Translations under genes and position numbers: made by a program
In this document: one piece after another, positions 11,392 through 22,758 of the stretch
Position numbering within the stretch: position 1 is the stretch's first letter
Layout: each line of letters opens with the position of its first letter
Notes under the pieces: generated by a model
Database searches by the model: none
Told to the model about the DNA's origin: nothing
The model's input: only the letters and a program-made list of their open reading frames with translations
DNA from: Zizania palustris
Lineage: Eukaryota > Streptophyta > Magnoliopsida > Poales > Poaceae
Assembly: GCA_019279435.1 (NCBI GenBank)
Contig: JAAALK010000289.1
Span: forward strand, 11,476,342-11,540,341
Length of the DNA stretch: 64,000 nucleotides
Direction of reading: 5' to 3'

Positions 11392-14300
11392 CTATACCAA
11401 GAAGGAATCAAAGACCTCTTCGATCTCTAGAGCTAGGGTTGGAACGACTAGTTCCAGAGCCGGGAGTTCTAACAACTTTGCGTTTAACTCTCCTGCCTCC
11501 CTTCGAAGCTCTAAAGTCTTTTGTTCTTGTTGAAGCTCGGCCCAAGTTCGAAGCCGTTCGGGGCTCCTTTCCCAGCTTCCAAGTTCTTCAGGTTTTTTAC
11601 CTTGAGCTTCATCTTCGTCTTCGGACCGTACAATGTCTTCAGAAGATGAAGTTTCCAAGTTAACTTCTTTTTCTTCCTCTTTAATACAAGACATTATGTC
11701 TTTGCTTACTTCGGGTATAATCGCTCCGGAGCTATTCCGAGGAACTAAAAATCGAGGGCGCTTGTGAAGTTTTAAGATATCGAATGTAGCCCATAGTGAG
11801 CGGAGTTCATCGTTAACATCTAACACTTCGACATCTTCCATATGAGGCAAAGCCTAAAAACATGATAAGCAAATTTTCATTCATAAATGTACAAAAGCAT
11901 AATGCTTTACATAGTCAAAGATCCTAAGATAATTCTAAACCTACGGGTTTGGCGGGGGCTGACTACTCGAGGCTTGGGACCGAGCTTGCTTCTGGCGTTG
12001 CCCTTCTCGTCAATCCAGGCCTTGATCGCAGAGCGACCTTCGGCTCTCCATGAAGTTTGAAAGGCTTGCCAAGCAGCGGCCACACCTTCGGAAGGAGTAA
12101 GAAGCTGGTTGTCATCAAAGGTAATGGGAGCCGCCCCTGCGCTCGAAGTTATCGATTGGCCCAGATCTTCGTAGTAACGAAGTATGCCGATAGCAGCCAC
12201 TTGTCCAGAGATTTCTCCGTACCGAATACCTGATGTCTTCATTTGCTTCGCTGCTCCTTGGATCCTCTTCAACCGTCGCAACAGGGAAATGTTGTCATCC
12301 GAAGGAAGCATCCCAGTAGTACCGAAGTACTCCAGAACGCCTAGCAATTGGTCCATGACCTCCGCAGCTACCTTCTCCGACTTCAGCTTATCTTCAATTA
12401 AAGCATCCTTCGTCGAAGTTAATTCTCTTACTACTCCAGATAGCCTAGCTGCCTCCGTAGCTAAAGAATTCTTCTGATTGAGTAGCTGACTAGCTTCTTC
12501 GGTAGCTTTGGCTTTTTCTTCTTGGAGCCTAACAAGCTCATCTCCCGCCGTAGCATGCTCCGCCCGCATCTTTTCAATTTCCGCTCGAAGCACAATTTGT
12601 TTTGCTTCAAGATCTTTGTACGCAGCCTCCAAGCTTTGTCTGGCCCCGCGCTCCGTTGAAACCATGTTGTCCAAGTGGGCCACCCGACCTTCAGAGATAG
12701 TAAGATTTCGTCGAAGAGTTGTATTTTCTTCTCGAAGGCGAAGGCTTCCACGTTCATTTGAGATGTTCGCAGATCGGGCCAAGACTGTTTGCTGCAAAGA
12801 GAAAAAATCAAGGTGAGAAATTATTTATATATAAAATTTGATGTTGTTTTGCAGATACTTCGTACCTGGCATGCTGCACATTCCATGGCAGCGTTAAGCT
12901 CCGAACTCTCCGCCTCGCTCAAGATGGCCACCAAGTCCATCTCCCCGACTTCACGACTAGCTCGATCCAAAGGCTCGAGCAAAGTCCGAAGCCCAGTTCT
13001 TCGCTCCAAGAAAGGAGATAGAAGAGGGAGCATGCTCAAGGCTTGCTGGTCATCTTCGTTTGGCGAAGGCCTGGAGTGCTGAGCCGTGTTTTTTGGAGCC
13101 CCAGCAGACTGGCCCCCCTCAGTAGATTGGCTTTCGTCTGTTGACTCAGACAGAGTTGATCCTAAGCTCGGAGCAGGGAGAGGGTCCATCTTGCCTTTGC
13201 CTTTTCCAGGTCCCATTTGAGTGACTCCTGGAATTGGATCCGAAGTTGTCGAAGGTCCAAGAATTATATCTTCGGGATGGACCTCTTCCACGGAAGTGGA
13301 TCCTGTTGAAACAAAGGTATTATACATTGTATAATTTCGCAGAAAAAAGAACAAAAGAATTATGCGAATGTTACCTTCGACATTTTGGCGACGGGTGAGC
13401 ATTGGGATGCTTGGCGGGTCGAAGGCTACTCCAAAGTCTTCGTCGGAGTCAGCGGTCAAATCTTCGACTGTTGGAGCATCTTCACGAGCAGCCATTGTTA
13501 CTTCACCCAGAATCGAAGCTGCAGCAACTTCGACTTCGCTTCCGTCCACAGGGGCTTCGTCTTGTGGTAAATTTTCTTGAGCAGCCGGAGTCCTCACTTG
13601 CTCAAGGTTCTCTTGAGACTCTGGCATGCTCGCAGCTTCCTCAATATGTGCATCTCTTTGGGCTGCATCTTCGTCGATCAGGCCGACAAGCATCCTGCCT
13701 TCATCCTCCAAGGAATCGGAAATTGAAGCTCTTGGGCTCGAAGGCGCCGGAACTCTTGGCTTTCGAGCCACCTTCTTAAGCGGAGTCTTGGCAGAACTCG
13801 AAACTCCAGCTTCGGCTTTTCTCTTTTTGGGCCCTTTCTCCGAAGGCACCCAATCCACAAGAGGGGGCGGAACAACTTCGAGTAGCCCCCATACTCGGTT
13901 GGACCGTTCCCATGTACCAACCAACTTAATTCTCCATTCCTTCTCGGTCGGAGTTGGGACGCCCAGAATCTTCTCCGAAGCTCGTACAATCTGCTCCAAA
14001 GTAATAGGGGCTGAAGAGGCTGAAAAATGAGTTAAGTTTGTTAACTCTTCGAATAAATATACATGATATATGTTGTTTTCGAAGTTACCTGCAGGGCTCG
14101 ATGTCGAAGAAATTTTGCGAAGACCGCCCTCCGAATATTCCTCGAAGGTGATCGGCCAGTTGGCCATCAGGGGAGGAATTTGAAGTCCGAGGAATTCTTC
14201 GCTAAGTCCCGCATACTCAGACGGCGACTGATTTTTTGGAGCAGGCTGAGGTGAGCTTCGAGCTGGCCCGGATCCGGGTGCACTAGAGCTTCCTTTCGGA

Positions 14301-14963
14301 AGTTGATATCTTGCAAGGGTCCAGCTAGCCGACTGCTCGCCCCAACTTCGGCATAAAACCATTTCAAGATCCAGTCGGTGTACCATCTGGCATTGATGGC
14401 CTTGGCGGGAAAAATTGGAGAGCATATTCGTCCCAGAGCCTGAAGTTGATGCTTCCGAAGGCAACCACCATCTTCCCACCTCCGGGGCCTACGAAGGTCT
14501 TTGGTTGGCACGAAGCTCTGTGCAGTGCTGCGAACATCTTCGCCCTTCCTTCACAACCTTCGGCTCGCAATGCCCATTCGAAGATGGCGAGATTTGCTAC
14601 GACATTCGGAGAGAGTTGGGGGAGAGTAATGTGGAATAAGTCCAATACCTCTGCTAAGAAGTCAACTGCCGGAAGCCCCAAGTCGGCTTCGAAGAAGGCT
14701 TCGAAGACGACCACTTCTCCATGCCTTGGCAACAGAATGATCTCTTTCCCCGGTTTGCGAATCATGACTCCCGAACTAATTTTGCCTTCTATTGCGACCG
14801 CGAGTGATTCTCTTTTGCAGGTAGAAGGCCCCAATTGAAATGACTGATCCGTGTACTTCGTTGATGCCGGAAAAAGGTCTTGAGGGCCAGTATTTTGGGG
14901 ATTTCTCCCCGCCACCGCCATTGTTGAAGCTGCTCCAGGACCCTTGAAACTAGTCTTCACCAT
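11392..14963 (-). pseudogene. Gypsy A antisense five-exon gene (frameshifted copy)
   Basis: Counterpart of the intact gypsy B gene at 51346-47726. Exons on the minus strand are 14963-14089, 14019-13375, 13302-12866, 12791-11941 and 11853-11392. The four introns (69, 72, 74 and 87 nt) all have GT at the donor and AG at the acceptor. Exon 1 starts MVKTSFKGPG and holds the Transposase_28-like block (FHITLPQLSPN). A frameshift near 14405 breaks exon 1, and a one-base deletion in exon 5 near 11515 replaces the usual C-terminus. Introns 1 and 2 are multiples of three without stops in this copy, so unspliced RNA would read through both. Exon 4 is strongly coiled-coil. The function is unknown. Confidence 0.8.
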
Positions 14964-15067
14964 TAGATCTCACGGATTGCTTCAGAAAAAAATGTAGGCT
15001 AGGGCTTGATTGATGGGTTGTTTGCACGAAAGCGGTGGAAAGGTACTCGAGAAGGGTCTGGGCCCTC

Positions 15068-15075
15068 TATTTATA
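15068..15075 (-). promoter_or_regulatory. TATA box of gypsy A antisense gene
   Basis: TATAAATA on the minus strand in the context GGGTTATAAATAGAGGG, about 105 bases upstream of the antisense ATG at 14963. The same box occurs at the same place in gypsies B, D and E. The surrounding stretch 14964-15403 is otherwise the 5' leader and upstream region of the antisense gene, ending at the polypurine tract before the LTR. Confidence 0.72.
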
Positions 15076-15403
15076 ACCCAGACCCCAATTTTTTATCATT
15101 TGCCTATGCCGTTTCGCATTCTTGACCGTTATTTTGTTGCGGAATTAACGTGTCACGTAACTTCTGTTAGAAGAAAGAAGCCAACGGCTATTTCTTCCAA
15201 GTGTAAAAAGGCTTTCGGACTTTTCGAGTTAGTTCTAAGATGGTTCGAATGTAATTGTCTTAGGAAATGATTCGAAGTTTTGCATCTCCATGTATTTCGG
15301 AGATGGATTAGAATCTGCTAACCCCTACGCATGATTATTTTTCTTGCGTATACTGCTCTCCTAACTTTACAGATTTAGCGGAGAAGCGTATTCGAGGGGC
15401 TAC

Positions 15404-15896
15404 TGTTGGGGGAAAATATTCCATCTTCAGGGTTATTGCAGTAACAAGACAAAGAATGTTGATTAAGCGAAGTTTACCAGCATATAACTTCAGAGATACA
15501 TTGAATCAAGTTCGAAGTATGATGACGGACTCTAGTTCGGAGTATATCTTCGAACTTAGACTCTTCCGGGAGCTTCTTTGCCAGCTAAGATGGAAGACTT
15601 ATCTTCTTTCTCATTAGATTAGTCTTTTACCATTTTAGCCCTATTAAGGGTACCGAATAGTTTCCACCATGTCGGTTGTAATAGAGGGGTAAAAGAGTCT
15701 TTTCCTTAATGCTTGGGCCTATAAATACCCCCGTTTTACCCTGTAATACGGACCGAATACAAGTTATTCAATACACACTTTCGAACTATTCTAAGTTATT
15801 ATCCTTTCGGAGGCTTGGAATAGTTTCCTTCGCAAACACTTCGTTTGTTAGTTTCTAATCTTCAGAAACCTGTTAGCGTAATCTTTTACGCCAACA
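15404..15896 (+). repeat. 3' LTR of gypsy A (493 bp)
   Basis: Starts TGTTGGGGGAAAATA after the polypurine tract GAGGGGCTAC and ends TTTACGCCAACA. A TATA box (TATAAATA, 15720-15727) lies in the sequence GGGCCTATAAATACCCC shared with the gypsy B LTRs. The family is the same as gypsy B. Confidence 0.93.
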
Positions 15897-17180
15897 CCTG
15901 GTTCACGAGTTTTACAATGTTGGATTCCTAAACAATTTTTTACTCACCCCGACACTGAGCATTTGAGATCTTCTAGCTTGTTTTGAGGGGGAGTTGTGTA
16001 GCACTGCATGAGCTTCTGTTATATGATTTATTGCTTTTACAAGTACATGATTTGTTATGCCTTTGAAGTATTATCTTTAATACTGTAGATTTCACTTGGC
16101 TTATTTACATCTGATGTTTGTCATGAGCATGACTTTTTATTTGTGAAAATTTGAAAATGATCACTGCCTAGTCTAGAAACTAGAATGAATAGGTTAAGTG
16201 CTTTAGCTATCTTCTACTTACCTGGTAGCTAAGTCCTTTTCACTTGGATGCTAATATGCAACTTGATCATTTCAAAAATATTATGCTGAAAATTAAAAAA
16301 ATGATGAAAAATGAATGAAAATGAAATGAAAATGAATGATATTCATATTGTTTTATGCTGAAATTGAAAAGATCTAGGTGGATTTTCTTTGTCGCACTAC
16401 TTTGTTCTAGACTGTTTTCTATAGCACTTTGGGAAGAACTAGGACATTGTAATGTATACCGAGATCAATGCTTTAAGCTTCCGATGGTCTTTTGCTTGAC
16501 CTAGGCTTAGCTTGATCGGTTAGCATAAGGTTGACATGCAAATAACTCCTGGCACAAAAATGAAAAGTTCAAACTCATTGCATATCAAGTTTGCTGAAGC
16601 TCCTTGTAGTAGGACATGCTTATCCAGTTAGTATTTGATTAGCTTTTGCATCTCTTACCTTGCCATGTCTAGTATGCTAGTCTGAGTGGTGATGCTTTTA
16701 TTTTCTAAAATCTGAAAATACTTGCTCATGCCTTTTGTTTAGATGGTATTCATCTAAGTTTGTCATACAATACTTTTAGACAATATTCAAGGCAAATGCT
16801 TGTTTATACTGAAATTGGAATTACTCATGTTTCAGAAGCTTGCATCTCTACTCTACCCTCACACCCCTCTTTGCATCTTTTTATCACCTTGATGCTTGCA
16901 TTGCCAAAGGGGGAGAAATGGTTTACATGATGCTTTTGGATGATTGCTTGGTTAAGGGGGAGTAATGGCTTTCATAATGCATTGATGTTTTTGCCAACAA
17001 AGATGCATTACTTTGCATGAGTTGAATGCTTTGCATAAGGCTTTTGCCTAAGAGGGAGATCTTTTACCAAGTGACATGTTTTGGCTCTTTTGTGAGTTTT
17101 TATGGTCACTTGTGCGCTTAACTTGTGAATTTCATCATGTATTTGTTTGGGGTTGTCAATGCACTCATCAAGGGGGAGAT
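15897..17180 (+). other. Copia X 3' non-coding region with repeated AAGGGGGAG tracts
   Basis: AT-rich sequence without a convincing gene. The first about 75 bases may encode the last residues of pol, ending at a TGA near 15965. The rest holds several GGGGGAG tracts (near 15990, 16903, 16957, 17052 and 17171), a hallmark of the 3' region of SIRE/Opie-type elements; the last one is the polypurine tract next to the LTR. An envelope-like ORF, found in some SIRE elements at this place, is not present. Confidence 0.7.
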
Positions 17181-18694
17181 TGTGAAACCATGTGTGGTTT
17201 CTGTCTGTTTGATGAGTGATTGACAAGGATGAGCGATCAAGTGATTGAGTAAGCGATGGTTTAATTGCATCGAACGGTTCGATGTATGATTGAGGATTAT
17301 GTGCCGAGGTGTTTGATGTGCGTCGCGTTCGTGTTTTGGCTTGCCTCGTATGTGCAGGGTGGAGATGCTGACCAACTGTCAACGGCGGGTGATCAAGGAT
17401 CAAGCAGGGAGCTTGATGCTGGAGGATCAGGAAGTCCGGGTGATGTTGGAGAAGATCTCAAGAGTGCACGAAGAGACCAAGTGAGACATGGATGGACGGA
17501 TGGTCGCGACGGCATGACGACCGAGTCTGTGAAAGGGATTCGCGGAGTGGTGTCACGAGTCGAAGAGTTGAGAGGCTTTGACGATTTGTGCTGAAAATTG
17601 TTGCAACTTAAATGTTTCTAATTTCAATAAATTAGAGTTAATTTTGTGTAATAGTCTAGAGTAAATGTACTCCTTTAATATTTTTTGAGGATTTATTAAA
17701 TTCTGGAATTATATTAAAAGGTATAGGACCTTGATGTAATTTAGAAACTCTAGAGGGTGCTTTTCAGAATTTTTTCCCCCATGGTTGGCCTATAAATAGA
17801 GGTTCATAGCCATGGGCTTACCTCTCTCTTTTTGGCTGAACAATATAGCTACTTCATTTAATATTTCTACCTTGAGTATTCTCTGTTCATCAGCTGGAAA
17901 ACAAACAGTGCAGCGTTGAAACTATAAGTCTCTAGCGCATAAATCTGTTTACTCTCAATTCAATTTTGTGAGGCTTTTTGTGATGATTTCTTTGTAGAAT
18001 TTGATGTTGATGTTTATACAACTTTTGTTGTGGATGATTTGAATGCTCCATTTTTGCAGTTTTCTATAATTTTCGATCTGTTCTTCATGATGTTTTGTTC
18101 TTTGAATGTGTTATATTATTTTAGAATACTTCTCTGCTGTTGAAAATATAGAACAGATTGAACTAAATTTTAGAATGAATATTTTATCACTTCTCTGCTT
18201 ATTTTTCTGTATATTTGTCTCTGAGATCTTCATGTGTGCTGCCATGGAAAGAGGATCTTTTTAAGGTCAAATGTCAAGCTATGTCTCATGAGCTTTTTGA
18301 TGTGATGCTAAAAGTTTGTGAAGTTCTTTTGATTGCTTTTTCTGCAAGTTTATGTATCTCCTGTATTTCTAGATAATGAACTGACTGTGACAAGTACTGC
18401 TGAGTTCATTTCATTCCAGAAACAAATCATTTGATTGACTTTACAGATGAGCTGTTCTTCTTGAATACTTCTATTCTGATCTTGATAAATCAAATGCTTC
18501 AGCCATGAACTCTTTATAGATAAATTATGCAAAGTTCATGTGCAGGCTTGATTATTGAAGTTGATCTAAATTTTTTGATGTACTACCAACTAATCTCTCT
18601 GGACAAAAAGGGTTGAAAGCAGGACATCTGATAATCTGACTGCACTCTGAAAAAGGTGTTCTGTCTGCTTTCATCAGCAGTGCTTTTTGTATTT

Positions 18695-19443
18695 GGGTTA
18701 ATTGCATCCATGCCACCGTTATTTTCGAAAGCGAAAGAAATACCATTACTATTTCGCTATTTGCATCCATGCCATTACTATTTTCAAATACTCGCTTTCA
18801 TGCCATTTTCTACACGTGCGCTGCCGACGGGCCCACCTGCAGACATCTACTATTTCGTATTGCCAATCCTACCCCTGCGTGGTTCTGGAGCGGCGCGACG
18901 CTGGGCGACGAATTCGTCGCGCTGCATGACCTGACTTTTGACGGTGTTCTTGTCTGGTCGCAGGGGCACGAAGTGTCCCCTGAAGGCCTCGGCGAGGCGG
19001 TCGGCCAGGGTAACAAAGTCGCGGAAGCGGCGGCGGACGGCGTGGCGACGTTGTTCCCCGCGGCGAACGCTGTTGACGAGGTATGAGATGTAAGTGGGGG
19101 CGGATCCAGGGACGAGGGAGGTGGCACACGGAGGGAAGCGCTGTTCGGTGGCCGGCTGCACAAAGAGCGCCCGTGGCCGCACGGACTGCTGCGTGAAGCC
19201 GACGGCGTTGCTGATAGGGTGGCTGGCTAGGCGTCGCGGGAGGAAGTGGAGGAAGAAGAAGAGGGGTAGGATTGGCAATACGAAATAGTAGATGTCTGCA
19301 GGTGGGCCCGTCGGCGGCGCACGTGTAGAAAATGGCATGAAAGCGAGTATTTGAAAATAGTAATGGCATGGAGGCAAATAGCGAAATAGTAATGGTATTT
19401 CTTTCGCTTTCGAAAATAACGGTGGCATGGATGCAATTAACCC
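18695..19443. mobile_element. Pack-MULE: non-autonomous Mutator-like element with captured gene fragment
   Basis: A 749 bp element with 182 bp terminal inverted repeats (18695-18876 and 19262-19443) that differ at only two positions by eye. It is flanked by a perfect 9 bp target duplication, TTTGTATTT (18686-18694 and 19444-19452), the length typical of Mutator-like transposons. There is no transposase. The 385 bp GC-rich interior contrasts with the AT-rich LTR around it and encodes part of a sorting nexin on the minus strand. The near-identical terminal repeats show a recent insertion. Confidence 0.95.
18877..19261 (-). pseudogene. Captured SNX2-like sorting nexin fragment (PX domain)
   Basis: The interior of the Pack-MULE is open on the minus strand. 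Recognisable motifs of the plant SNX2 phox-homology (PX) domain are PGSAPTYISYLV, VRRRFRDFVTLADRLAEAF, RPDK and SQVMQRDEFVAQRR. PX domains bind phosphoinositides, and the RRF and RPDK blocks are the usual lipid-contact regions; plant SNX2 works with SNX1 in endosomal/retromer sorting. Only the region just before and within the PX domain is captured; the BAR-type C-terminal domain is absent. No intron interrupts the fragment. The frame reads on into both terminal repeats (19428-18850), so a short chimeric peptide is possible, but expression is unproven. The donor gene lies elsewhere in the genome. Confidence 0.85.
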
Positions 19444-21120
19444 TTTGTATTTCGATCAGACAAGTGAAAATTTCTGCTTTCAACAGTTCACAATTTGTGT
19501 GACTAGTACAGCTTGCAGAAGTTGTCCCTCTTTTTGTCCCCTTAGTTTTTTAGATTGATCTTTTATCTTCACTGTAAAAGAGTCGTTTGATTAAAAATAC
19601 TAAATGTGTTTTCAGTCCTTTTCAATCTACTGAGTATGTTTAGTCGTAGTTTAGTGTTGTGTTTTAGTAGTTAATCTTGTGTAGAGGTATTCACATGTTC
19701 CTGTAAGTCTTTTTATAGAGTTTTTGTTTTGTGTTAACTACCAGACAAGTTTCTCTGTTCTTAAAAATTACAGCACCATCAAAAGTGCATCTGAGTTTTG
19801 GTCTGTTTCTGTTTCACTGATTTTTGGTACTGAATTTTGGGCCATCTGTCCAGACTCTTTGATACATCAATTTGCTGATCATATTTTTGTTGTCATACTT
19901 AATACAACAAATGATGAGTAGTTTGGTAATTTGTATTTTGGATCGAATAAATTATATCAAGAGAAAGTCACTAAGAATTATTCAATTTCTTTGATATCAG
20001 ATTCAGTACAGATCATCTTCTTCTACCTGACACAAGATCTCTTGTCCTATTCATAAATCATGCTATGCTTTACTTGCTAGATATCTTGTGTATATCTAAA
20101 TTGTCAACTACTGAAGCACGTAACAGGTTGTGCAAAAGTGCATGAACAGCTACAGAAAGTTTATGTTGTTGTCAAGACCTTCTTTGATTGATTGAGTAAT
20201 TGGTTTATTCAGTTTTGGTCTGTATAAATTGAATCAAGCAGGGTATAGCAATACTTCTGCACCTGAGTGTTAAATCTATTGCTGTGTTTGAAGTTCTTTC
20301 TGCCTTTTGAACTGTATAAATCTCAAGCTTTGTGAGCTGTTGAAATAGAGTGTGTGTACTTCAACTTGATTGATTCTGTGTCATGTTGATTTTAGACTAT
20401 AAATTCTGAACTGCAATTATTCTACTGCTGAATCAAAGTTTAACACAGAGAAGTAATCTCTTGAAAGCAATTGTCTGCTGTTTTGTCAAACAGTGAACAA
20501 CATTCATAGCAAACATCATTATCTTGTGTTGATCCTAAATTGCAATCTTACTTCAGGTGTCTTTGCTATCTCAAGCTCTTATCTGTGAACAATCATCAAT
20601 TGAGTACTTGACACTGTTCAATAGTATTTAAGTCTCATCTCTCAAACTGGTTCAATTTTTTCATGTAAAATGATTGAAATTTAATTGTCTACTTCTCAAA
20701 TCTGGATGATTTCTAAAGCCTTGAAACTTTGACCAGTGTACTGTTCATTTTTCAGAAAGTCTATTCATAGTGTTTAAATATGATCAGAACAAATTTAAAG
20801 TGTGGAGTTGATGTTTCAAATGTTTTACTGAACATTGTCGGCATTTCATCGACCGACTGAGACAGTCGGAGTTTAAAACTCTGACTTTGTGAAGAAGTCG
20901 ACACTTCAAAGTCCGACTTGGGTAATTTGGCACTTCAATCTCCGAATTCAACTGAACTAAGATTTTGAATCAAGTTTTGCTTTGTTTTTGTACTATTCGG
21001 TTCAAATTTGAATTTGCTGATTTTGGAGGTGCATTGGGTGATCTGATTAGGCTATCTAATTCACAAGAAATTTGTTGAGGCGCCTATTCACCCCCTTCTA
21101 GTCACCATTCCGATCCCACA

Positions 21121-22758
21121 GTTTCCCTCTATGGGCTTCGAACAGATACTCAGCACTAGCAACTGGTACTATGCTTCGTATTTCGAAGGGGAAATAGTAG
21201 ACAAAACAGACTGCGCTGTGGACTTCGATATATGAAGGAAAATAGGCTTCAATCCCAGCTTCGCTCAGTGCTTCGCTAGTAATCAGAGAGGGCTTGCCTC
21301 CAGTTTACACAGAGTGAACTCACACTGACAGATACACACACATCCCACACACTTCTCTAGAAAAGAAACAGAGCAAAAACTCTAGCTTGAACAGAATGAA
21401 GTGGAGCACCGAGAAATCAAGACATGCAGTGCAAAATAGAGATACAAGTTCAAGCAGCAAATGAAGAACAAAATGAAAATTTCATTGCATGAACAGGGAA
21501 TACAAAAGACTCACAGGACTAAGTACATAGGTGTGACGGCTAGCTCCGAAGTGCTAAAGTGGCTGCTCAAAGTATTGCCTAAAACTGGCCAACCTTCACT
21601 ATTTATAGGCACTATTCATCCCTGCGAATAGACTACTCTACCCCTAAGGTTTACAATGTTTTTGTCTCAGCAAGACAAGGGGGTACAGATGGTAGTCTAC
21701 TTTTCTTGAGGCTTCTTTTGTCATCTTTGCAGAGGAGACAACATCAGTTTTTGCAGAGCAGACGCGATCAGCCTTTGCACATTTGGAGTCTCCTGAAGCC
21801 CCCTTCGCACATGAGGTGTGCATTAGCTTCGGTGACAAGCTTGAACCCATAGGCCTTCACTTCACCGAAGTCATCCTTCGATACAGTGACGGTTTTGAGC
21901 CGAAGCCATCAAAGCTCTTGAGCCTTCGCACCATCACCTCTGGAGTGGACCACCACGGCTTCGCAGATACTCCTAGCTCGAACTCCGTCAATCCGTGTAT
22001 TGAAGCCAAGCATGGCCGAAGTACCTCAAGTCAGCCACACTCCGAAGCCCCACCTTCAGAGTACCTTCGCCACCTTCCGAAGTCCCTCCATCCAAGGCCT
22101 CCACATGAACCACCCCTTCGCAGTGTCTTAGCTCTGAGCACACTCTACGAAGACACTTATCCAGACTCTGCCTTCGATGCACCTTTACTTCTGAGACCTT
22201 CGTCAGGTGTCCCTTCGGGTGCCTCCATCCGGAGCACACTTCTAACGCCTTGCCTCAATGCTAAGGACTTTGTCTTGGGGTACCTTCAGCCGGAGCCGCC
22301 CTCCACACTCTTTGCCTTCGCCTGGCGCACCTTGACCCAAGGACCGACCTCGACCCCACACAGCCTTCATGACCGAGCTCCCCGCTCGCCTGCCACCAAG
22401 CCTCCCGCTTGATCCAGGTTCACTTGCTGTGAACCGTTCGTCGCCTCTAAAGTGACCTACGCACCACCGACAAGCATACAAGTGTTTCTAGTACCCTGGA
22501 GACCTCTCCGGTAAACAACCTTAGGTACACACTCTGGTGTACCGCCCAAAGTACCGAGCCCTTCGGTACCACCAAGTCATCGTGCTCTACCGTACCCCTC
22601 CAACAGACACACTCCGCTGCACAGTTGCAGCCAGCTAAATCCACACCCTTCGGAAAACACCTCCGAACCCCTTCGGAGGGACCCCTTCGCCCAGAAGGAA
22701 ACTTATCAATCATTCATCATAGACTTGAAACAAAGGCACATTTCCACTTGGTTTCTCA
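21121..22758 (-). repeat. Copia Y LTR, truncated at its 3' end by copia X
   Basis: A minus-oriented LTR related to the copia A LTR: the two share the order of blocks from about 5770 to 7424, including a TATA box (21607-21600) and TTCGAAG-rich text. On the minus strand it starts TGAGAAACCAAG at 22758. The last about 300 bases of the LTR (counterpart of 5466-5770) are missing because copia X lies at 21120/21121. The other border, 22758/22759, is inside copia Z gag, so Y is inserted in Z. Confidence 0.82.

Larger units (their letters stand above)
7425..15896 (+). mobile_element. Gypsy A: Tat-clade Ty3/gypsy element, 3' two-thirds
   Basis: A plus-strand gypsy element interrupted at 7424/7425 by copia A; its 5' LTR, gag and protease lie left of the window. 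Visible parts are RT, degenerate RNase H, archaeal-type RNase H and integrase (7425-10586), a hairpin repeat array (10794-11022), a five-exon antisense gene (14963-11392), a purine-rich tract GAGGGGCTAC just before 15404, and the 3' LTR (15404-15896). It is very close to gypsy B throughout. The LTR ends CAACA at 15896 and copia X sequence begins at 15897, so the element sits in the 3' non-coding part of X. Its target duplication cannot be verified because the left end is absent. Confidence 0.93.
15897..21120 (+). mobile_element. Copia X: 3' part of a SIRE/Maximus-type copia element
   Basis: Plus-strand 3' end of a copia element interrupted on its left by gypsy A. It consists of 3' non-coding sequence (15897-17180), a polypurine tract AAGGGGGAGAT, and a very long 3' LTR (17181-21120). 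The LTR contains a 749 bp Pack-MULE. The LTR end (GATCCCACA at 21120) directly abuts minus-oriented copia LTR Y at 21121, so X is inserted in Y. A DNA stretch similar to 16380-16560 occurs reversed at about 31850-32010 in copia M, confirming the lineage. Confidence 0.85.
17181..21120 (+). repeat. 3' LTR of copia X (3940 bp including a Pack-MULE)
   Basis: Starts TGTGAAACC with an inverted repeat (GAAACC, six bases, GGTTTC) followed by TGATGAGTGATTGACA, and ends CCGATCCCACA after a CACCCCCTTCTAGTC segment. Without the Pack-MULE and its duplication it is about 3.18 kb, long for copia but within the SIRE/Maximus range. A TATA box (TATAAATA) is at 17791-17798. A cluster of short palindromes occurs at about 20853-20935. 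No coding sequence is evident outside the Pack-MULE. Confidence 0.83.

Noticed and set aside
17265..17594. A 109-codon ORF in the copia X LTR
   Set aside because: Located in the first 400 bases of the LTR (U3), with no domain and no counterpart in other copia LTRs.
18695..19443. Possible MITE or hAT/CACTA element
   Set aside because: The 9 bp duplication and 182 bp terminal repeats fit Mutator-like elements; hAT gives 8 bp and CACTA 3 bp duplications with short terminal repeats.
21783..22412. A 209-codon plus-strand ORF in the copia Y LTR
   Set aside because: It corresponds to the same biased LTR text as the ORF in the copia A LTR but is not conserved in length or reading, as expected for non-coding sequence.
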